This document shows positions 36,701-48,733 of a stretch of 64,000 nt of DNA, piece after piece (the first letter of the stretch is position 1; each line of letters starts with the position of its first letter). The stretch covers positions 2,076,269-2,140,268 of the forward strand of contig KB722738.1 of NCBI GenBank assembly GCA_000349905.1, given 5' to 3'. A program made the position numbers and the translations under genes. The notes under the pieces were generated by a model. The model was not told where the DNA came from, ran no database searches, and was given only the letters and a program-made list of their open reading frames with translations. The DNA comes from Volvariella volvacea V23. Taxonomy: Eukaryota; Basidiomycota; Agaricomycetes; Agaricales; Pluteaceae.

Positions 36701-39700
36701 TGAGAGCTAGTATGCAAACTACTGGTAATAGGAAGCTGTGCGCCTTTGTCCTGCACAAAGTTAGATATATTGGCACTGTGACGACACAGGAATCTCTGAG
36801 AAGGCGAATGGTGTCTCGCCAGGGTTGGTGGAATGGCATTTGAGAATAGCGGCGAAGTTGAAAAATGGACCTTGCTGTTGCTTGGTGCCTTTACGGGTAA
36901 GGGTATAAGTCGGTGTTAGCTAACACCGACTTATTGTAAAGGCCGGCCTGAGGAATGATGAGGACGAGCTGAGCGAGAGGGTTCCGAGATGAGATCCTAG
37001 GTAATACACGCATGATGGCATGACACACAGTCAGTGCGTGCAGCTCGGGATAACGACGCAGCCTTTTCGCCAAAAAAGTGAATTCTGTACCACTCGCTCT
37101 GGAATCAACGCACAATACATCTTGCGCAAGAAGGTACGATGTGGGTCGTCTACCACCCTAGATGCGCTCCGACAAGCATTGCCTCGGATTTCACCCGACA
37201 CGTTTGATGTAATAGCAGATAGGGTCACGGCCCGAGCGTACTTAATCGAGTTTCAGGGAGGCACGAGCTTGGGTTCAGAGAGTTAGAATGGAGCTGTGTT
37301 TAGAGCGTGGGCATGGGCAAACTCCCAAACACCCGTCGACTCTTTGGACGCAGTCAAGGTAGGCTACTACAGCTATGCGCGGATAACTTGTTGAAAGCGT
37401 GCATCGCCTCATCGTTCATATAGTCTTTTTTGGAGGGGAGGAAAGCCAAGTTAGCAAGACTACGGAAAGCAGGGATAATAGGCGAATGAGAAGACGCAAA
37501 AACACAACACTAGTATTAATTTTCAGCGGGTTCGGGAGCGTGGAAGACACTGCCATTGATCCTGATGGTTTTTTTTCAGCCCGCGTCGTGAGCACCAATC
37601 TTACGTTACTCATGATGTTAGTGTTAGACGCCCAATTGATTTTCCTTTCCGACGGCGAGCAGAATCCACTCGCCCTTCCTCCTGCAGATTTGCCCGAATG
37701 CAACGGCTACCCCGCAATGCTGTCAAGGCGGAACAGGCATGGTCACTGGAGTAATAGCATAAATTCTCCCTGTCGGATTGCGGGAATAAGTGATGGAATC
37801 TATACTTGAAAGGAAATTCTTGAGGTCATCATTGATGGCCTGCAGCCGTCTTCTCACACTAAAAGTGTACGTTCAGAACATATAGGAGATGGAACGGGAA
37901 TTGCGGCATAGAAATACTACTCACAAGCCTTGCGTATCTTGAGCTGGCGCAATGACCACGAGGTTTTGAGGGTACTAGCTCCCCCTGGACGACGAAGCGC
38001 ACTGTATTAAATCGCTCCCGCGATAGTCTTAGGGATCGACGCTTTCCATTAAAGCATACCATGTGGCTCCAAGAAGGGACTTGCCCCTGAATTTATGACA
38101 TGACAGTTGGCATGTTGCAATATTAAGGCGACATACGACCCCACAGGGTGTAGTGGGTTGAGGAGGGCTTTGTATCCTGTTATCGCTGATCATTTTGAAC
38201 GGGCTACCACATCTTTAGCATCAACCGAGACATCGACAAAGCAAAGTGGCTTCACCGACCTTTCTATGAAAATAACGAGAACATCATTCGCCGAGATGAG
38301 GTCAAAATAAAAGAGTAGGGCCTGTATGAGTGTAGATGCAAGCTTTCTCAATATCTGCAACATCGCAGAAAGCATCGACCAGAGGGATAGGGTGGCAGGG
38401 TTGGTGGGTGAAGTCCCGCTGTTTTTTGCCTCCGATATTTTACAATCGACTGGGTATCTCCTCTTCTGTGGCGAGGGCCATCTCCGCAAGCAGTTTTGAG
38501 CCCCGGTCTTAGTCAGGAAGCGCATCTGCATGTGCGGGCCATGTGCGTCTTCAACAGTTAGTAGTGACGCTGCTGGAGCGCCAACGACGAGGTTTTAGGC
38601 AGGAGTCAGTAACAAAGGCCAGAAGGGGGGTGGGGAGTGGGCGGAGAAGGAGAAGGAGAGGGAAGAGAGCGGTGTGACTGCGGGTAAAGCAGTGCTGTAC
38701 ATAACGTGAAAGCTCGAATAGAAAAACTCGGGTGCTGGCGAATTTGCGAGGCTAATAATAGCAGGGTGCTTCGTTGACTTGGTTGAAGGCGTGTCTGAGA
38801 AAACACGAATCGTGGGACAAGGCAAAATCAGAAGCGGGAAACTAGGCTGGAAAGGCGGAGAGCGATAGTAACGGAATGGAGTATGGGTTTAGGCGAATGC
38901 TCAACGAGATTGATGAGATGTAGCGCAAAAGGCGGGGCCGAAGGTGAAAGGCTAAGATAGAGTGTGGTGTGCTCATCATAAGCCTAAAGTAAAGGGTTGT
39001 CTTCGCTGGGCCAATGACCAGCCTGGGACTTGGCGCGTGCTGCATTGATTGGCAAAAAAAGAGTTCTGGGTTCCTTATTGTAGAGCTATGCAAAAAAATC
39101 AGATGGCTGAAAACAGACCTTTCTGTGCGAGTACCTGGGGTGGATTTCATAAAAACCAAGGCTGTTAGATCTTACATGCATACCGCTTTCAACGTGGTGA
39201 TTAATGCAGAGAAAATACGACAAAGATGCACAACAAATTCATGCTATACGAAAAAGCACGATCCTCGGGAGAAGTAACTTACGCAGAGCTTGTGTGCGGT
39301 CTTCGCGTGCATGATCCCGACTTCCTCTAGGCCGACTGTACCTAGTAGCCGATCTCGTTCAGTATGTGAAGCCCTTTGTGACCCCCAAACCTCGTAAACT
39401 CAATCGAGCAGAGTCTAAGGCTATGCACCGGGAGCGGTTTGGTGGCATCAGCACCACCTTCGACAGCAATGGGGCAGCTTACAGAGGGCTAGAACTGTTG
39501 GACAATAAGGCATAGCCCTGTCCACGTAGTTGACCGTTGGTTTATTCCTTGGAATGTTTCCGCAAAAAGGTAGACCAAGGGCAATTATTTTCAACTATCA
39601 GAAATATGGTTTCCCATTTTCGAAAGGACTGGACTTATCAAACCATAGCGTCATGCCGTGCATGGCATCGAAGTGCGCCAATATTCTGGCCCGTGGTCTG

Positions 39701-40055
39701 CCAACACAAAAAACAGCGATGGGTGGTCAAGACTACCTGCAGTTGGCAAGTTAAATGTCGAGTGATAGCGGAAGGATTTGATTTATCAAATTAAAAAAAA
39801 AAATTATTGCCGGCAAAAGCCGATGGAGACGAGGTGAGTCAAGGCTGACTTAGCCATATGTAACTTAACCCTCACAACTCAATTTTGAATTGGATAGAGA
39901 AAATATTCGGCTTTTCTCGCAAGCGCTAACCTGTGAGCTGCTATTACCTACGTTCTCCACAGCCTCGAATCTCTTCTTTATAATCTCTGATCCTTCATGT
40001 CCTCGTATTGTCGCCCATCTCCAGGTCCAGCTCGTCTTCAACCCCCACAGCTTCT
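33764..40055. other. 6.3 kb gene desert
   Basis: No gene with a recognisable domain was found. Scattered open stretches (for example 37399-37809 plus, 38190-38531 minus, and 38595-39159 minus, which is Ser/Pro-rich from CT-rich sequence) lack starts, splice chains or family features. The one striking element is the long palindrome at 36887-36943. A short A run lies at about 39792-39801. Transposon remnants are plausible but none could be named. Confidence 0.45.
36887..36943. repeat. 57-base interrupted palindrome with perfect 30-base core
   Basis: The core 36905-36934 is a perfect 2 x 15 base palindrome (ATAAGTCGGTGTTAG then its complement). Outside it, GCCTTTAC at 36887-36894 pairs with GTAAAGGC at 36936-36943, with a 10-base bulge on the left and one base on the right. 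The centre TGTTAGCTAACA resembles the TG...CA inverted ends of LTR elements. It can form a strong cruciform or RNA hairpin. Confidence 0.75.
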
Positions 40056-40074
40056 ATGGAGCCGCCCAACCTAG
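39997..40074 (+). promoter_or_regulatory. Possible overlapping upstream ORF before the AT-hook gene
   Basis: An ATG at 39997 opens a 25-codon frame ending at a TAG at 40072-40074, inside the main coding sequence that starts at 40056 in another frame. If the transcript begins upstream of 39997, ribosomes starting here would pass the main ATG, which would lower translation. The transcript start is unknown. Confidence 0.35.
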
Positions 40075-42212
40075 CAACTCTCCAGAATCCCCCGGCAGAC
40101 CAAAGTTTCCAACCGAACAACCCCACCCTCCAGCTCCCAGGTCACCCAGCTAATTCCAACCAAAGTCAACCAACTCCTGTCAATGGCGATCCCCCAAAGC
40201 GTCGACCCGGTCGACCAAAGGGCAGCACGAGAAAGAACCTTGAGAACATTCCGCAGACTCCAAAGATCAAGCGACCGGTTGGGAGACCTCGTAAAGACGG
40301 ATTGCCAGCGGGATCCGGTCCACCACGAACCTCACGGGCGAAAAGCTCTCTTCCAACATCCGCACCGCCTTTGCTGAACGTAGGTTTCTCTTATCCTGCA
40401 TGTTCTGTCGTAGCGACTGGTGCTGATCAGGCTTTCGTTCAGTCATTCCTTCGACCACCTCAATGGGCAAATGGGTTCTCTCTTAATCCATTTGGTGCTG
40501 CGCAAAACAGCGCCTATTCCGTGTCGATGGCGAACGGTGCCCCTCCATCACCCATTGATCCAAATCTCGATCGGGACGATTGGGCAGAGCTAGCACGTAC
40601 CTCACCCTATCCATTTCAAAAAGTCCTCATCAATAGTTTCAACCTCCTTCCCTCCGGCCCAAGCTCTAGCGGGATCCCAGCTGAGCAGGCTTACCAACTC
40701 CACCTTGACTCCCTAACACCCAACCCTGCCGAACCCCCTCAAACCATTCCAACTCAGTATTCTTCGCGCAAAACATTCTGGCTTCCAGTCTCACCCCCAT
40801 ACTTCACCCTCACCGCGTCAGCATCTACGGCCCGGACCCCGTTATCAGAGCACCGATTCTTCTACTGGGATCCTATGCCTATCGTCTTCACCGGTATCGC
40901 ATGTCCTCAATGCGGCTCGCTCCTTTACAACAACGGCTGTATCAAATCGGGGCCCATCAAAGTTCATGACATCGAAAAGCCCTTCTTCATCATCGGATGC
41001 GAATATGTTTGCCCTTCACCTCAATGTCGCCGAAAATTTGCAAGCACGGATGTCTCAATTCTAAATTCTTTGCCCATCAAGCTGAGAGACGAGTTCCCGG
41101 CTATGCTGTGTAGCGAAACCGATCTTGGAAGTGGTCATCAAGTTTGGTGTTGGAAGGCGGTCGGGATTTCGATATCATTGTGGAGGATGGTGCAAGCTAG
41201 CCTGACATTTGGACTCAAGAAGGATCAGATATTTCAGCTGATCTACGCCATCCAATACGGCATGAACGGTGTTGTTCCGGTTAAGCACGATGAGGAGATT
41301 TCACCCGAGCCTACTCTGCATGTCCCACCTCCGAGTACTCTGACAGCGGATCAAATACATAATGGCGGAAATGTCCATCACAATGGACTCGAAGCTCATG
41401 AGACTACTGTGCGTCGTGTTTATCTTATTTCGTCGTCGCCCTACCTACTTTAGCCTCCCTCTCAGACCATGCCTGACTATACCGATTGGCGGGCCAGTAC
41501 ATCCATGGTAGATGGGGGCCGTTCCATGGATCCTGGGCCCTCTACAACTCAGCCGACACTACCTACACCTACCCAACCTCAGCAATCCCAACCGCCACCG
41601 CCACCACCGCCACAAGCCCAAGCCCAACCACAAGCCCAACCTCAACACTCCCAACCCCCGCCGCCTCCACAAGCTCCTCAACCATCACCACAACCCCCAC
41701 CCCAAGCTCAAGCGCCTCCACCGCCTCCACCGACGCACCAACTACAACAACACCAGTCACCGCATGCACCATACCAACTCTTTCATGCCCACCCTTCATA
41801 TCAATACCAATATCCTCCCATGTTTATATCGCCTATATCCTCCGGTCCCTCTGCGTCAAGTGGTCCGACCCCTGCGGCTCCAAGCATCAGCCCGACCACA
41901 AATGGCCATACTTCTGGAAACTCGACTGGCACGCTCAAACGAGCCTACCCGTTCGGTGGAGGAGATCACCATCGAAGCGGTCCAGCTGGGCCGAGTGGTA
42001 ACGGGGGTGGGGAAGGACGAGAACCAGGACAAGTCGTTGACCCACCCCCGAAGAGGAGCCCGCGACATTGCTGCAAATGTGGTTCGCAAGATTGCAAAGG
42101 ACGAGGCGGCAACACATTTTGCCAACATCCTTGTCAGGATTGTGGGAGATTGGATTGTAAGGGACGGAATAGCAGGCGACCGGATAAGAAGTGTTCTGAG
42201 GGGTGGAACTGA
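40056..42212 (+). CDS. AT-hook protein with DUF6729-like domain and Cys-rich C-terminus
   Basis: Two exons (40056-41408, 41466-42212) give 699 residues. The start at 40056 is the first in-frame ATG. Residues about 45-85 hold two AT-hooks, KRRPGRPKGS and KRPVGRPRKDG. A central domain (about 240-400) contains FFYWDPMPIVFTGIACPQCG, the Cys pair of CPSPQCRRKF, LPIKLRDEFPAML and an LGSGHQVWCW stretch; I read it as the DUF6729-like module of basidiomycete proteins, possibly zinc-binding through CPQC and CPSPQC. After the intron comes a Gln/Pro-rich linker (about 41560-41760). The C-terminal cysteine cluster CCKCGSQDCKGRGG...CQDCGRLDCKGRN ends in CSEGWN and looks like a zinc-binding module. A nuclear DNA-binding role is likely; the pathway is unknown. 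Confidence 0.85.
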
Positions 42213-43133
42213 TGAAGGGTGTGTTTGGGGGAAGTCTGTGGGAAGTCTGTGGTCATGCTTTTTGGGAGGTCTGCATTTCTTGGGTCTATCAGAGGGAGGG
42301 GAGGTCTTTAGAGCTGCCTGTGTTCTTGACGGAGGGCTTCTCGTCTGCGCTGGGTTTTTACCGTCCACGTCTTCGATCGCCGTCCATGATCTTGCTCAGG
42401 CTTCGGGTACATCCTCAATAGACGGGGTCTGCACATTCCTATATACCTCTGCTTCGTCGGGTTTGCTGGGTCTACCGCCCTCGCCTCAAGGTCGTTTTTC
42501 TTGATACTCTTATTTACAGCAACTGATGATCGACGATGACGGCTGTTGTCAAGCACGGCGTGAACATGCACGCCATATGTATTTGTTTTGTACTCACCAC
42601 CTTTTCACTCACGTTAGCTCGCTTGTAGAAGTTTACGTCCAGTTTGTGCAATTGCTAACGTCTCGTTCCTTTTCGTGTAGATACTTAGCTTTCTGCTTGT
42701 AAGTTGTTATGTATTTTTGGCAACAATTATTTCCCGTTGTTGGAAATTTGGTAAAAGTGAAAATTAAGATAAAAAAAAAAAAAAAAAAGAAAATATACAG
42801 CTTAAGAAGGTAAGTCGCGTCATAGACCTCTCCTGCTAACTTGCATCTTCAAATGTATACTGTATTGTCTACTGGGAGGCTCTTTTTGAGGGCCAGGAAG
42901 CAACCCCACTCCCGTCGTTTAACGCTTATCTGTCTGCCTAGCAGGGTGCCGCCACATCTGCGTGGCGTCATCCACGACAGTTACTTCGCAATACGTTGTA
43001 CCTGACCGCCACTTATGTTTTTGGTATGTACAATACAGTCTATGCAACCCCGCATCAACTCCGATTAAGAAGCACGAAGTGTTGACAAGATACATAAGGT
43101 GCTGGCCCCTTTTTGCCTCGATACATACTCCCC
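42213..43133. other. Intergenic region with poly-A run
   Basis: It contains the 3' end of the AT-hook gene, an A run of about 18 bases near 42773-42790, and the upstream region of the F-box gene. About 42955-43133 is matched by diverged sequence at 44840-45012 upstream of the decayed F-box copy, so the promoter region was part of that duplication. Confidence 0.5.
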
Positions 43134-44723
43134 ATGATTCCTGACACAGAGACACTATCACAGGTCGAGGCGCAGATTGCGGACATCGATAGGCAGATTG
43201 CCGCCTTGCAGGTAGTCCGCGCTCAGCTTCTACGACAAAGAAACGCCATGATGCCCATTTCGACGCTTCCACCCGAACTCGTCGTCGAGATTTTAGAAGT
43301 CACAAGACTTAGTATATCGGAGGAGGAGGATTCCACTGATAACCCTTATTCCTGGGTTGCAGCAACCCAATTCTGCGCTCAATGGAGAAATTTTGCGTTA
43401 GACCATCCACAATTATGGACGTCTTGCTCGCTGAAAAACCTCCGGTGGTTCCAGGCCTTCCTCGAGCGCTCAAAAGATTCGCTGCTGCGTATTAGCACAC
43501 ATTCACCACTAGATGGACCCGAATACGACAAATGTTTGAAACTCGCCGCTGAGAACATGAATAGGATTCAGACCCTTGATATCGATCCCAGGATGTCGGC
43601 GTACATATTCGTGGGCCTTCCGGCGCCTCGTTTGGAAACCCTTAAATTCTCTCAACCACGTATCGAAGACCTATACGAATCGGGAGAGCATCCCATCCCA
43701 CAGGAAGGAACCATGCAGAACGTCCGGAATCTGTGGATAGATTCGTGTCCCAGAGTGCTGTGGAACCCTATCCTCCCTCCATGCTTACCGAGCTTGACCA
43801 GCCTCACCCTCGATAGCATCCTACCGGAGGTACAATTGGAGGTGCTGCAACGCTGCCCTGCCCTTCGTTGCTTCACCACTTGCAATATTATCCCGCATGA
43901 TGTTTGGTACGACCCAAAGGGTTTGACCCCTCTCGTAATGCCCAACCTACAGTTTATCAGCGTAGATGCCGGTTTCTGGCCTTTAGCGCAACGCCTAATA
44001 CTTCCAGTCATCAGTAGAGTGGCTCTCGTGCTATATGGGTTCAACCTCGAGCGTCTGTTTATCATGCTCGAAGGGTTCCTTGGGCACTTGGCGCGCACTC
44101 CCTCTCAAATAACACCGCCCCATCACCTTAGTTTTGTCACAGTAGAGGGACGCTTTGAGGTTGAAGTCCAAGATGAAGCAAACGCAACTCTGCTTTCCTT
44201 GCTCAATCACACTTACTGGATTTCGGAGCCAGATGCCCACAAAAATTTTGTCGAACGGTTGCTTAAAACGACGACGACGTTTGGCATACAAATCTGCGGT
44301 TTTACCACAGACGCAAGGAGCGCAGCCTCTCGACAATTTCCCTTGCTGAAAAACTGCACGACTCTTTCTGTGCTTCGGGTTGACTGTCCTGAAACCCTTT
44401 CCTCCTTGCTTTTGCTGCCTCATGCACGCACTCACGACCTCTCACACCGGTCTTTAGGGAGTGGTATTTGCGATTGCGAGCAATGCCACTCCACCCGCGT
44501 TACCTGCTTTAGTGGTTTGAAGGCTCTGACAATAAACCTAGTAGATTCGGGGGGAACAAAAGATTTACTTGGGCTGGAGGAGAACCTTATACACTGGCTT
44601 GAGGAGCGTCAGGAAGTGGGGCTTGAGTTGGAGACCCTGAGCCTCTGGAACTACAGGCTCGGGCAGGAGACTTTGGATCGATTGAGCTCGTGTGTACGCA
44701 ACCTCGACTTGCGTGTTGTCTAA
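43134..44723 (+). CDS. F-box domain protein
   Basis: Intronless gene of 529 residues, of the large agaricomycete F-box family. These proteins are thought to select targets for SCF ubiquitin ligases. The start MIPDTETLSQVEAQIADID leads into a short coiled-coil (EAQIADIDRQIAALQVVRAQLLRQR). Then come the F-box (ISTLPPELVVEILEVTRL...PYSWVAATQFCAQWRNFALDHPQLWTS) and LRR-like repeats (for example APRLETLKFSQP, LPSLTSLTLDSILPEVQLEVLQ). The end near LRLYRLGQETLDR-like sequence suits an LRR end. A decayed copy lies directly downstream. The substrate cannot be guessed. Confidence 0.9.
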   Translation: MIPDTETLSQVEAQIADIDRQIAALQVVRAQLLRQRNAMMPISTLPPELVVEILEVTRLSISEEEDSTDNPYSWVAATQFCAQWRNFALDHPQLWTSCSLKNLRWFQAFLERSKDSLLRISTHSPLDGPEYDKCLKLAAENMNRIQTLDIDPRMSAYIFVGLPAPRLETLKFSQPRIEDLYESGEHPIPQEGTMQNVRNLWIDSCPRVLWNPILPPCLPSLTSLTLDSILPEVQLEVLQRCPALRCFTTCNIIPHDVWYDPKGLTPLVMPNLQFISVDAGFWPLAQRLILPVISRVALVLYGFNLERLFIMLEGFLGHLARTPSQITPPHHLSFVTVEGRFEVEVQDEANATLLSLLNHTYWISEPDAHKNFVERLLKTTTTFGIQICGFTTDARSAASRQFPLLKNCTTLSVLRVDCPETLSSLLLLPHARTHDLSHRSLGSGICDCEQCHSTRVTCFSGLKALTINLVDSGGTKDLLGLEENLIHWLEERQEVGLELETLSLWNYRLGQETLDRLSSCVRNLDLRVV

Positions 44724-45012
44724 ACTTTTAACTGTACAATCATAGGAATCTGCTGCGGTTTTTTTACTATACATTCAATGCGATTTCCAGTTAGTTACGA
44801 TCGACACTCCCTGCGTGTTTTGACTACCTTATCCTCGCGGCGTAGCGTTGCCCGTACGGTTTACTTTGCAATGCATTGTAACTCAGCCGCGATTCACGCG
44901 ATATCCATGAGGCCATGGAGACCTTCGGTATACACCATTCCCCGAATCAACTCCGATCCAGCATGCTGATGACTATATCAGGTACTGTACCATACTGTAC
45001 CTTGTACACGCT

Positions 45013-45480
45013 ATGGTTCCTGGCACAGCGATACTATCTCAGGTTGAGACACAGATTATAGGTATTGATAAGCCTATTATGATGACTACCTTGCAGACAG
45101 TCCACGCTTTGGGGACTGCGAACTAGTAGATGATCCATCCCCAGAGGAAAACAGTGCGCCAAATCTCCACGAACTATTGTGACACCAGGCTCTTCATACC
45201 GAGTGTAACCCGCCTCGCTGTTGCAGCATCTCACCTGAACTGCAACTAGAGGTGTTACGACGCTTATTCATTATTTCCAACCAGCAATCCTTCAAATATT
45301 TGGTATGAGATCCCAGGCTTTCTCCGGGATAATGCAACTCCATCAGCCTGAGCTTCGTATCTTCTATTGATGGAGAGGTCCGTCTGAGCTCAAGGCAGAG
45401 GCGCTCCTTGAGCATTCGAATGAAGAGCTCGTCTGCAACCTTAGCTTATGCGCCTAGTCTTTGTGTTGAGATTAAACAAG
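45013..45480 (+). pseudogene. Decayed tandem copy of the F-box gene
   Basis: The ATG at 45013 opens MVPGTAILSQVETQIIGIDK, which matches the N-terminus of the gene at 43134 (MIPDTETLSQVEAQIADIDR), and breaks at a stop near 45126. The F-box itself is missing. At about 45231-45265 SPELQLEVLRR matches LPEVQLEVLQR, and about 45298-45320 (NIWYE) matches DVWYD of the intact gene. Upstream sequence 44840-45012 also matches that of the intact gene. This indicates a tandem duplication followed by an internal deletion of about 0.5 kb and further decay. Confidence 0.7.
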
Positions 45481-46308
45481 ATTTTGTTCATCTAGATTAT
45501 CTTAGCTCTCAACATGGTCTATAGTTCCATATTCGGCGCCGCGGGCATGTTAATTCTAATTAGCGGGATCTCAAATCTATGCAACAAGCAGCGAGATCAA
45601 GCAGGATCGCAATCAAAATATGATGTCTGATGTAGCTCGAGCGCGCCTCTCGGAGAATATTAATGCGCAGCTCCAACCCCACGAACATGCCGACCCCGCC
45701 GCTTACGCTTCCACGCCGGGCTCCAAGAGGCTTCATGCTTGCTTGTTTTAGAGCTTGTTACGTCCACTCAAGCCTTGGATGCCCCAGCAGTCGTCATGAA
45801 ATCCCAAATGATACTGAGTGCCCTCCAGCCCCCATGCTGCGTAATGAACGGAACGAGTTTATGAATGCCCATTAAGCGGGCCGACCATGTCAAGCCGCAT
45901 GACGAATCCTCAATTGGATGGCGTGGGTGCCTTAAAGCCGTCTTCATTTGGGCCATGCTCCGAGCATCAATTGGGCCTGTCAGCGATGGGGCAATGAGGG
46001 GCATGGAGAAACGTCTTTCACGTTGTTTGATAAACCACTGGTTCCCCGGTATCTCCCTTTTCCTGGACTTGAGACTGTGTCCTTCCATCTTCCATTCCCC
46101 CAACTTTGCCAAAACATCCCGTCTTCGTAGAGACGAATCGGCCAGGGTTGTTTGATTCGCTGGCGGTCGCTGGGATAACTGCGGACATTCACCAGTGCAG
46201 TGAGCAGTAGTCTCGGTAAGTGACCGTTTGCATCCCCAGAACAGAGAAGCCTAATCTCGCAATCAGATACTGCTGCGGTTGAATTCAGTGCCCTGCTCGC
46301 AATATACA
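45481..46308. other. Intergenic region, nothing recognised
   Basis: Open stretches on both strands at 45660-46155 have no start context, domain or splice chain. The last 100 bases lead into the F-box/LRR gene at 46309. Confidence 0.45.
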
Positions 46309-48380
46309 ATGGCGCTAATCTTATCCAAGTACAAGCGGGCTCTATTCAGAGGTTCTCGGCTTCAGCTTGTCCGATGCCCAACTCCGCATCACCGAATCCA
46401 CATTCCAGACGACATCATCCTTGAGGTTGTTCAGTATCTCTGTCCCGATGAAATCTTGCAGTGCTGTCTTCTTGTACGCTTCTTTGTCACATTGCGTCTC
46501 GCTCTGCGCCCACTGATGCGTCTTATACCGCCCCTGTAACCGTGTGATCAATCAGTCGCGGCATTTCTATTATCTTCTCCTTCCCGCTCTCTATACCCAT
46601 CTGAATCCACGCACCAACAAAGCTTCGCACACTCTTGTTTACAACATCTTGAAACGTCCTGAAGACATAGGCGATGCTTCTCGCTGGGATTTGACCCGCC
46701 ACGTAAGATACCTCACCATCCGCATCAACTATCCGTCCGGATGGGCCACCACGATTCAATCCGAAAAGCACATTGACGAGCTCAACTTTGCTTTGACGTT
46801 GGAAGAGATTGCTCGTCAAGGCGCACTGAGGACGTTGCAGATGTTCAGGTGGGATGGATCGGAAGCACCTAAGGATAGCCTGTGGTTGACTTTGCGAGAA
46901 TGGTAAGTTTGTCCCAGTCGACCTTTTGTTGTCCTGTTGTCGCGCCATGGCGGTGAACGCTGGGTCTTTTGTTCCTAGTTGTCCGATGTTGAAGGATATC
47001 GGTACGACTGTTGGGCCTGAAACTCAGATGCTCAATCCAGACAGTCATGTACGTTATCCTTGCTCACCCATTTGACCTATTGATTAACCTCTCTGCCAGC
47101 TCTTTGGATTCACTGATCTTCTAGGTTTCTCGCTAACTGCCAGAGACCACAAGAAGTGGCAGAGTGAGTAATAATTCAATCTTACCCGCATTATTCGCTT
47201 TTCTCATTATCAATACCAAATTTAGCGCAAGGCTTGTCCCCAAAATGCATTGATCAGCCCCTCCCAGATCGTCTATGGGACATGCTCCTCGTTGACAGCC
47301 CCAACCTTCAAGCTCTCACGCTAGACGGCCAATATCAAACCTACGAACTCTGGAACATTCGTCGCATCCTTTCGGGACGATGGCCAAATCTCCGTTCCCT
47401 CTACTTGGGCAGTCTTTCCTCAACCGGCTACCCATCAGACGCCAAAACGATGTCCACATTCTTGTCCCATCACCGACATACGTTGCAAAAACTCTCATTC
47501 CAGGGCGGAATGTACTATTCTAGAACCACAGCTTTCTACCTTGTTAGGTTGCCCCACCTCGTCGAGTTCTCTGGAAAGTCTCAACAGCTCAGAAAAGTGT
47601 TCGAGGCACTCGCTTCGTCTGTTTCGTCTATACGATCTGGCCAAAGCGGAATGTCGGGAGCAGATTTGGCAGCTTCGGGGTTACCTGCTCTCAGGTATAT
47701 GAAGTTGACAGACTGGTTCAGCCCGTCAGCGCAAATCGTGGATGTCATCGAACCGTTCAACAAAACCCTGCGCGCGTTGTCTATCTACGTCAACTTCTTG
47801 GACAACCCAAGCGACGAGGTTTGCTACCAGCTGTACGAGAGGGTATTGAAGGCATGTCCGAACCTCACACACATTGGTATATCTGCCACTGGCCCCGTCA
47901 ACCTGGTAAGATATCATGTGCCACATCCTTTAGTCGCAATTCTGAACGCCACTTCTTCCAATCCTATAGAAGGACTTTGGTCGCGCCATCTTAAACACCC
48001 CTACTCTCCAATCCTTCACTGTCACCCGAGTCCGTCGTATCACCGACGAAGATTCCACGGACGCCGCCATACGAATCCTCGAACGAAACCTCAACTCCTC
48101 CCTTCAAATATTCACCATTCGCGACGTCCTCGATTGGGATCATCACGACCAACTCAGCAAACACTGGAGGATACGCCAGGTTGGGCGGTACGTCGTCATC
48201 CGGGACCATGAATCTTGTTCGATCGGGAACGGCAGCACGCTAAGTTTGGACGGGTGCATGGGGAAGTTGCGGCCTGTTGGGATAAGGGTTTGGGAGGAAG
48301 GCGTGAATGCGTTGGGCGTTAGGTATTCGAAGCGCACAACAAAATTGCTTAAAAGGGGCAAACGACAGATCAAGGCATAA
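46309..48380 (+). CDS. F-box/LRR-like protein
   Basis: Six exons (46309-46473, 46556-46902, 46979-47048, 47100-47163, 47226-47905, 47970-48380) join to 578 residues with the frame kept throughout. The N-terminus MALILSKYKRALFRG is followed by an F-box-like segment IHIPDDIILEVVQYLCPDEILQCCLLSRHFYYL. Repeated LRR-like units follow (LTRHVRYLTIRINYP, LQALTLDGQYQTYEL, WPNLRSLYLGSLSS, LPALRYMKLTDW, LKACPNLTHIGISA). The last exon, with SLQIFTIRDVLDWDHHDQ and the basic end TTKLLKRGKRQIKA, is reached only by splicing at 47906. Probable SCF adaptor or relative; target unknown. It is not closely similar to the F-box gene at 43134. Confidence 0.85.
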
Positions 48381-48733
48381 TGGTGGAAAATGGAAGATGT
48401 GGCGGTTTGATAGACGGAATGGACTTCCGAGTTTATTTATTTTGACCTTCGATGATACCTTGTCCGTTTTTTTTTCTTGAACTTTCCTTCAGTTCTCATC
48501 TTATCCTTTCCGGACTTGCATTATTGCAGTACGCAGTTGAAAAAAGAATGTTATATAGAGGGGTTTGTGTACTGACAACGCCTGAATATGGACACTAGTT
48601 TAACGTCAAACTACTGGGGCGCATTGCTTATCGTACGCCCCATCGGCGTATTGCAATACCAATCCACCAGAATCGCGAGTGCGGTCAAAGCGGGCGCCCA
48701 AGGTATTGTAGAATATGTAACATAACCCGACGT
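48381..48733. other. Short intergenic region
   Basis: It holds the 3' end of the F-box/LRR gene (T-rich near 48470) and the region just beyond the PRP40 fragment. I searched both frames for FF-domain sequence that would continue PRP40 and saw none. Confidence 0.5.

Noticed and set aside
37399..37809. Overlapping long frames on both strands in the gene desert
   Set aside because: Neither strand shows a domain, splice signals or a believable start; overlap on both strands suggests a chance open region.
41569..41799. Minus-strand Val/Gly-rich frame
   Set aside because: It is the antisense of the Gln/Pro-rich linker of the AT-hook gene and arises from its repeated codons.
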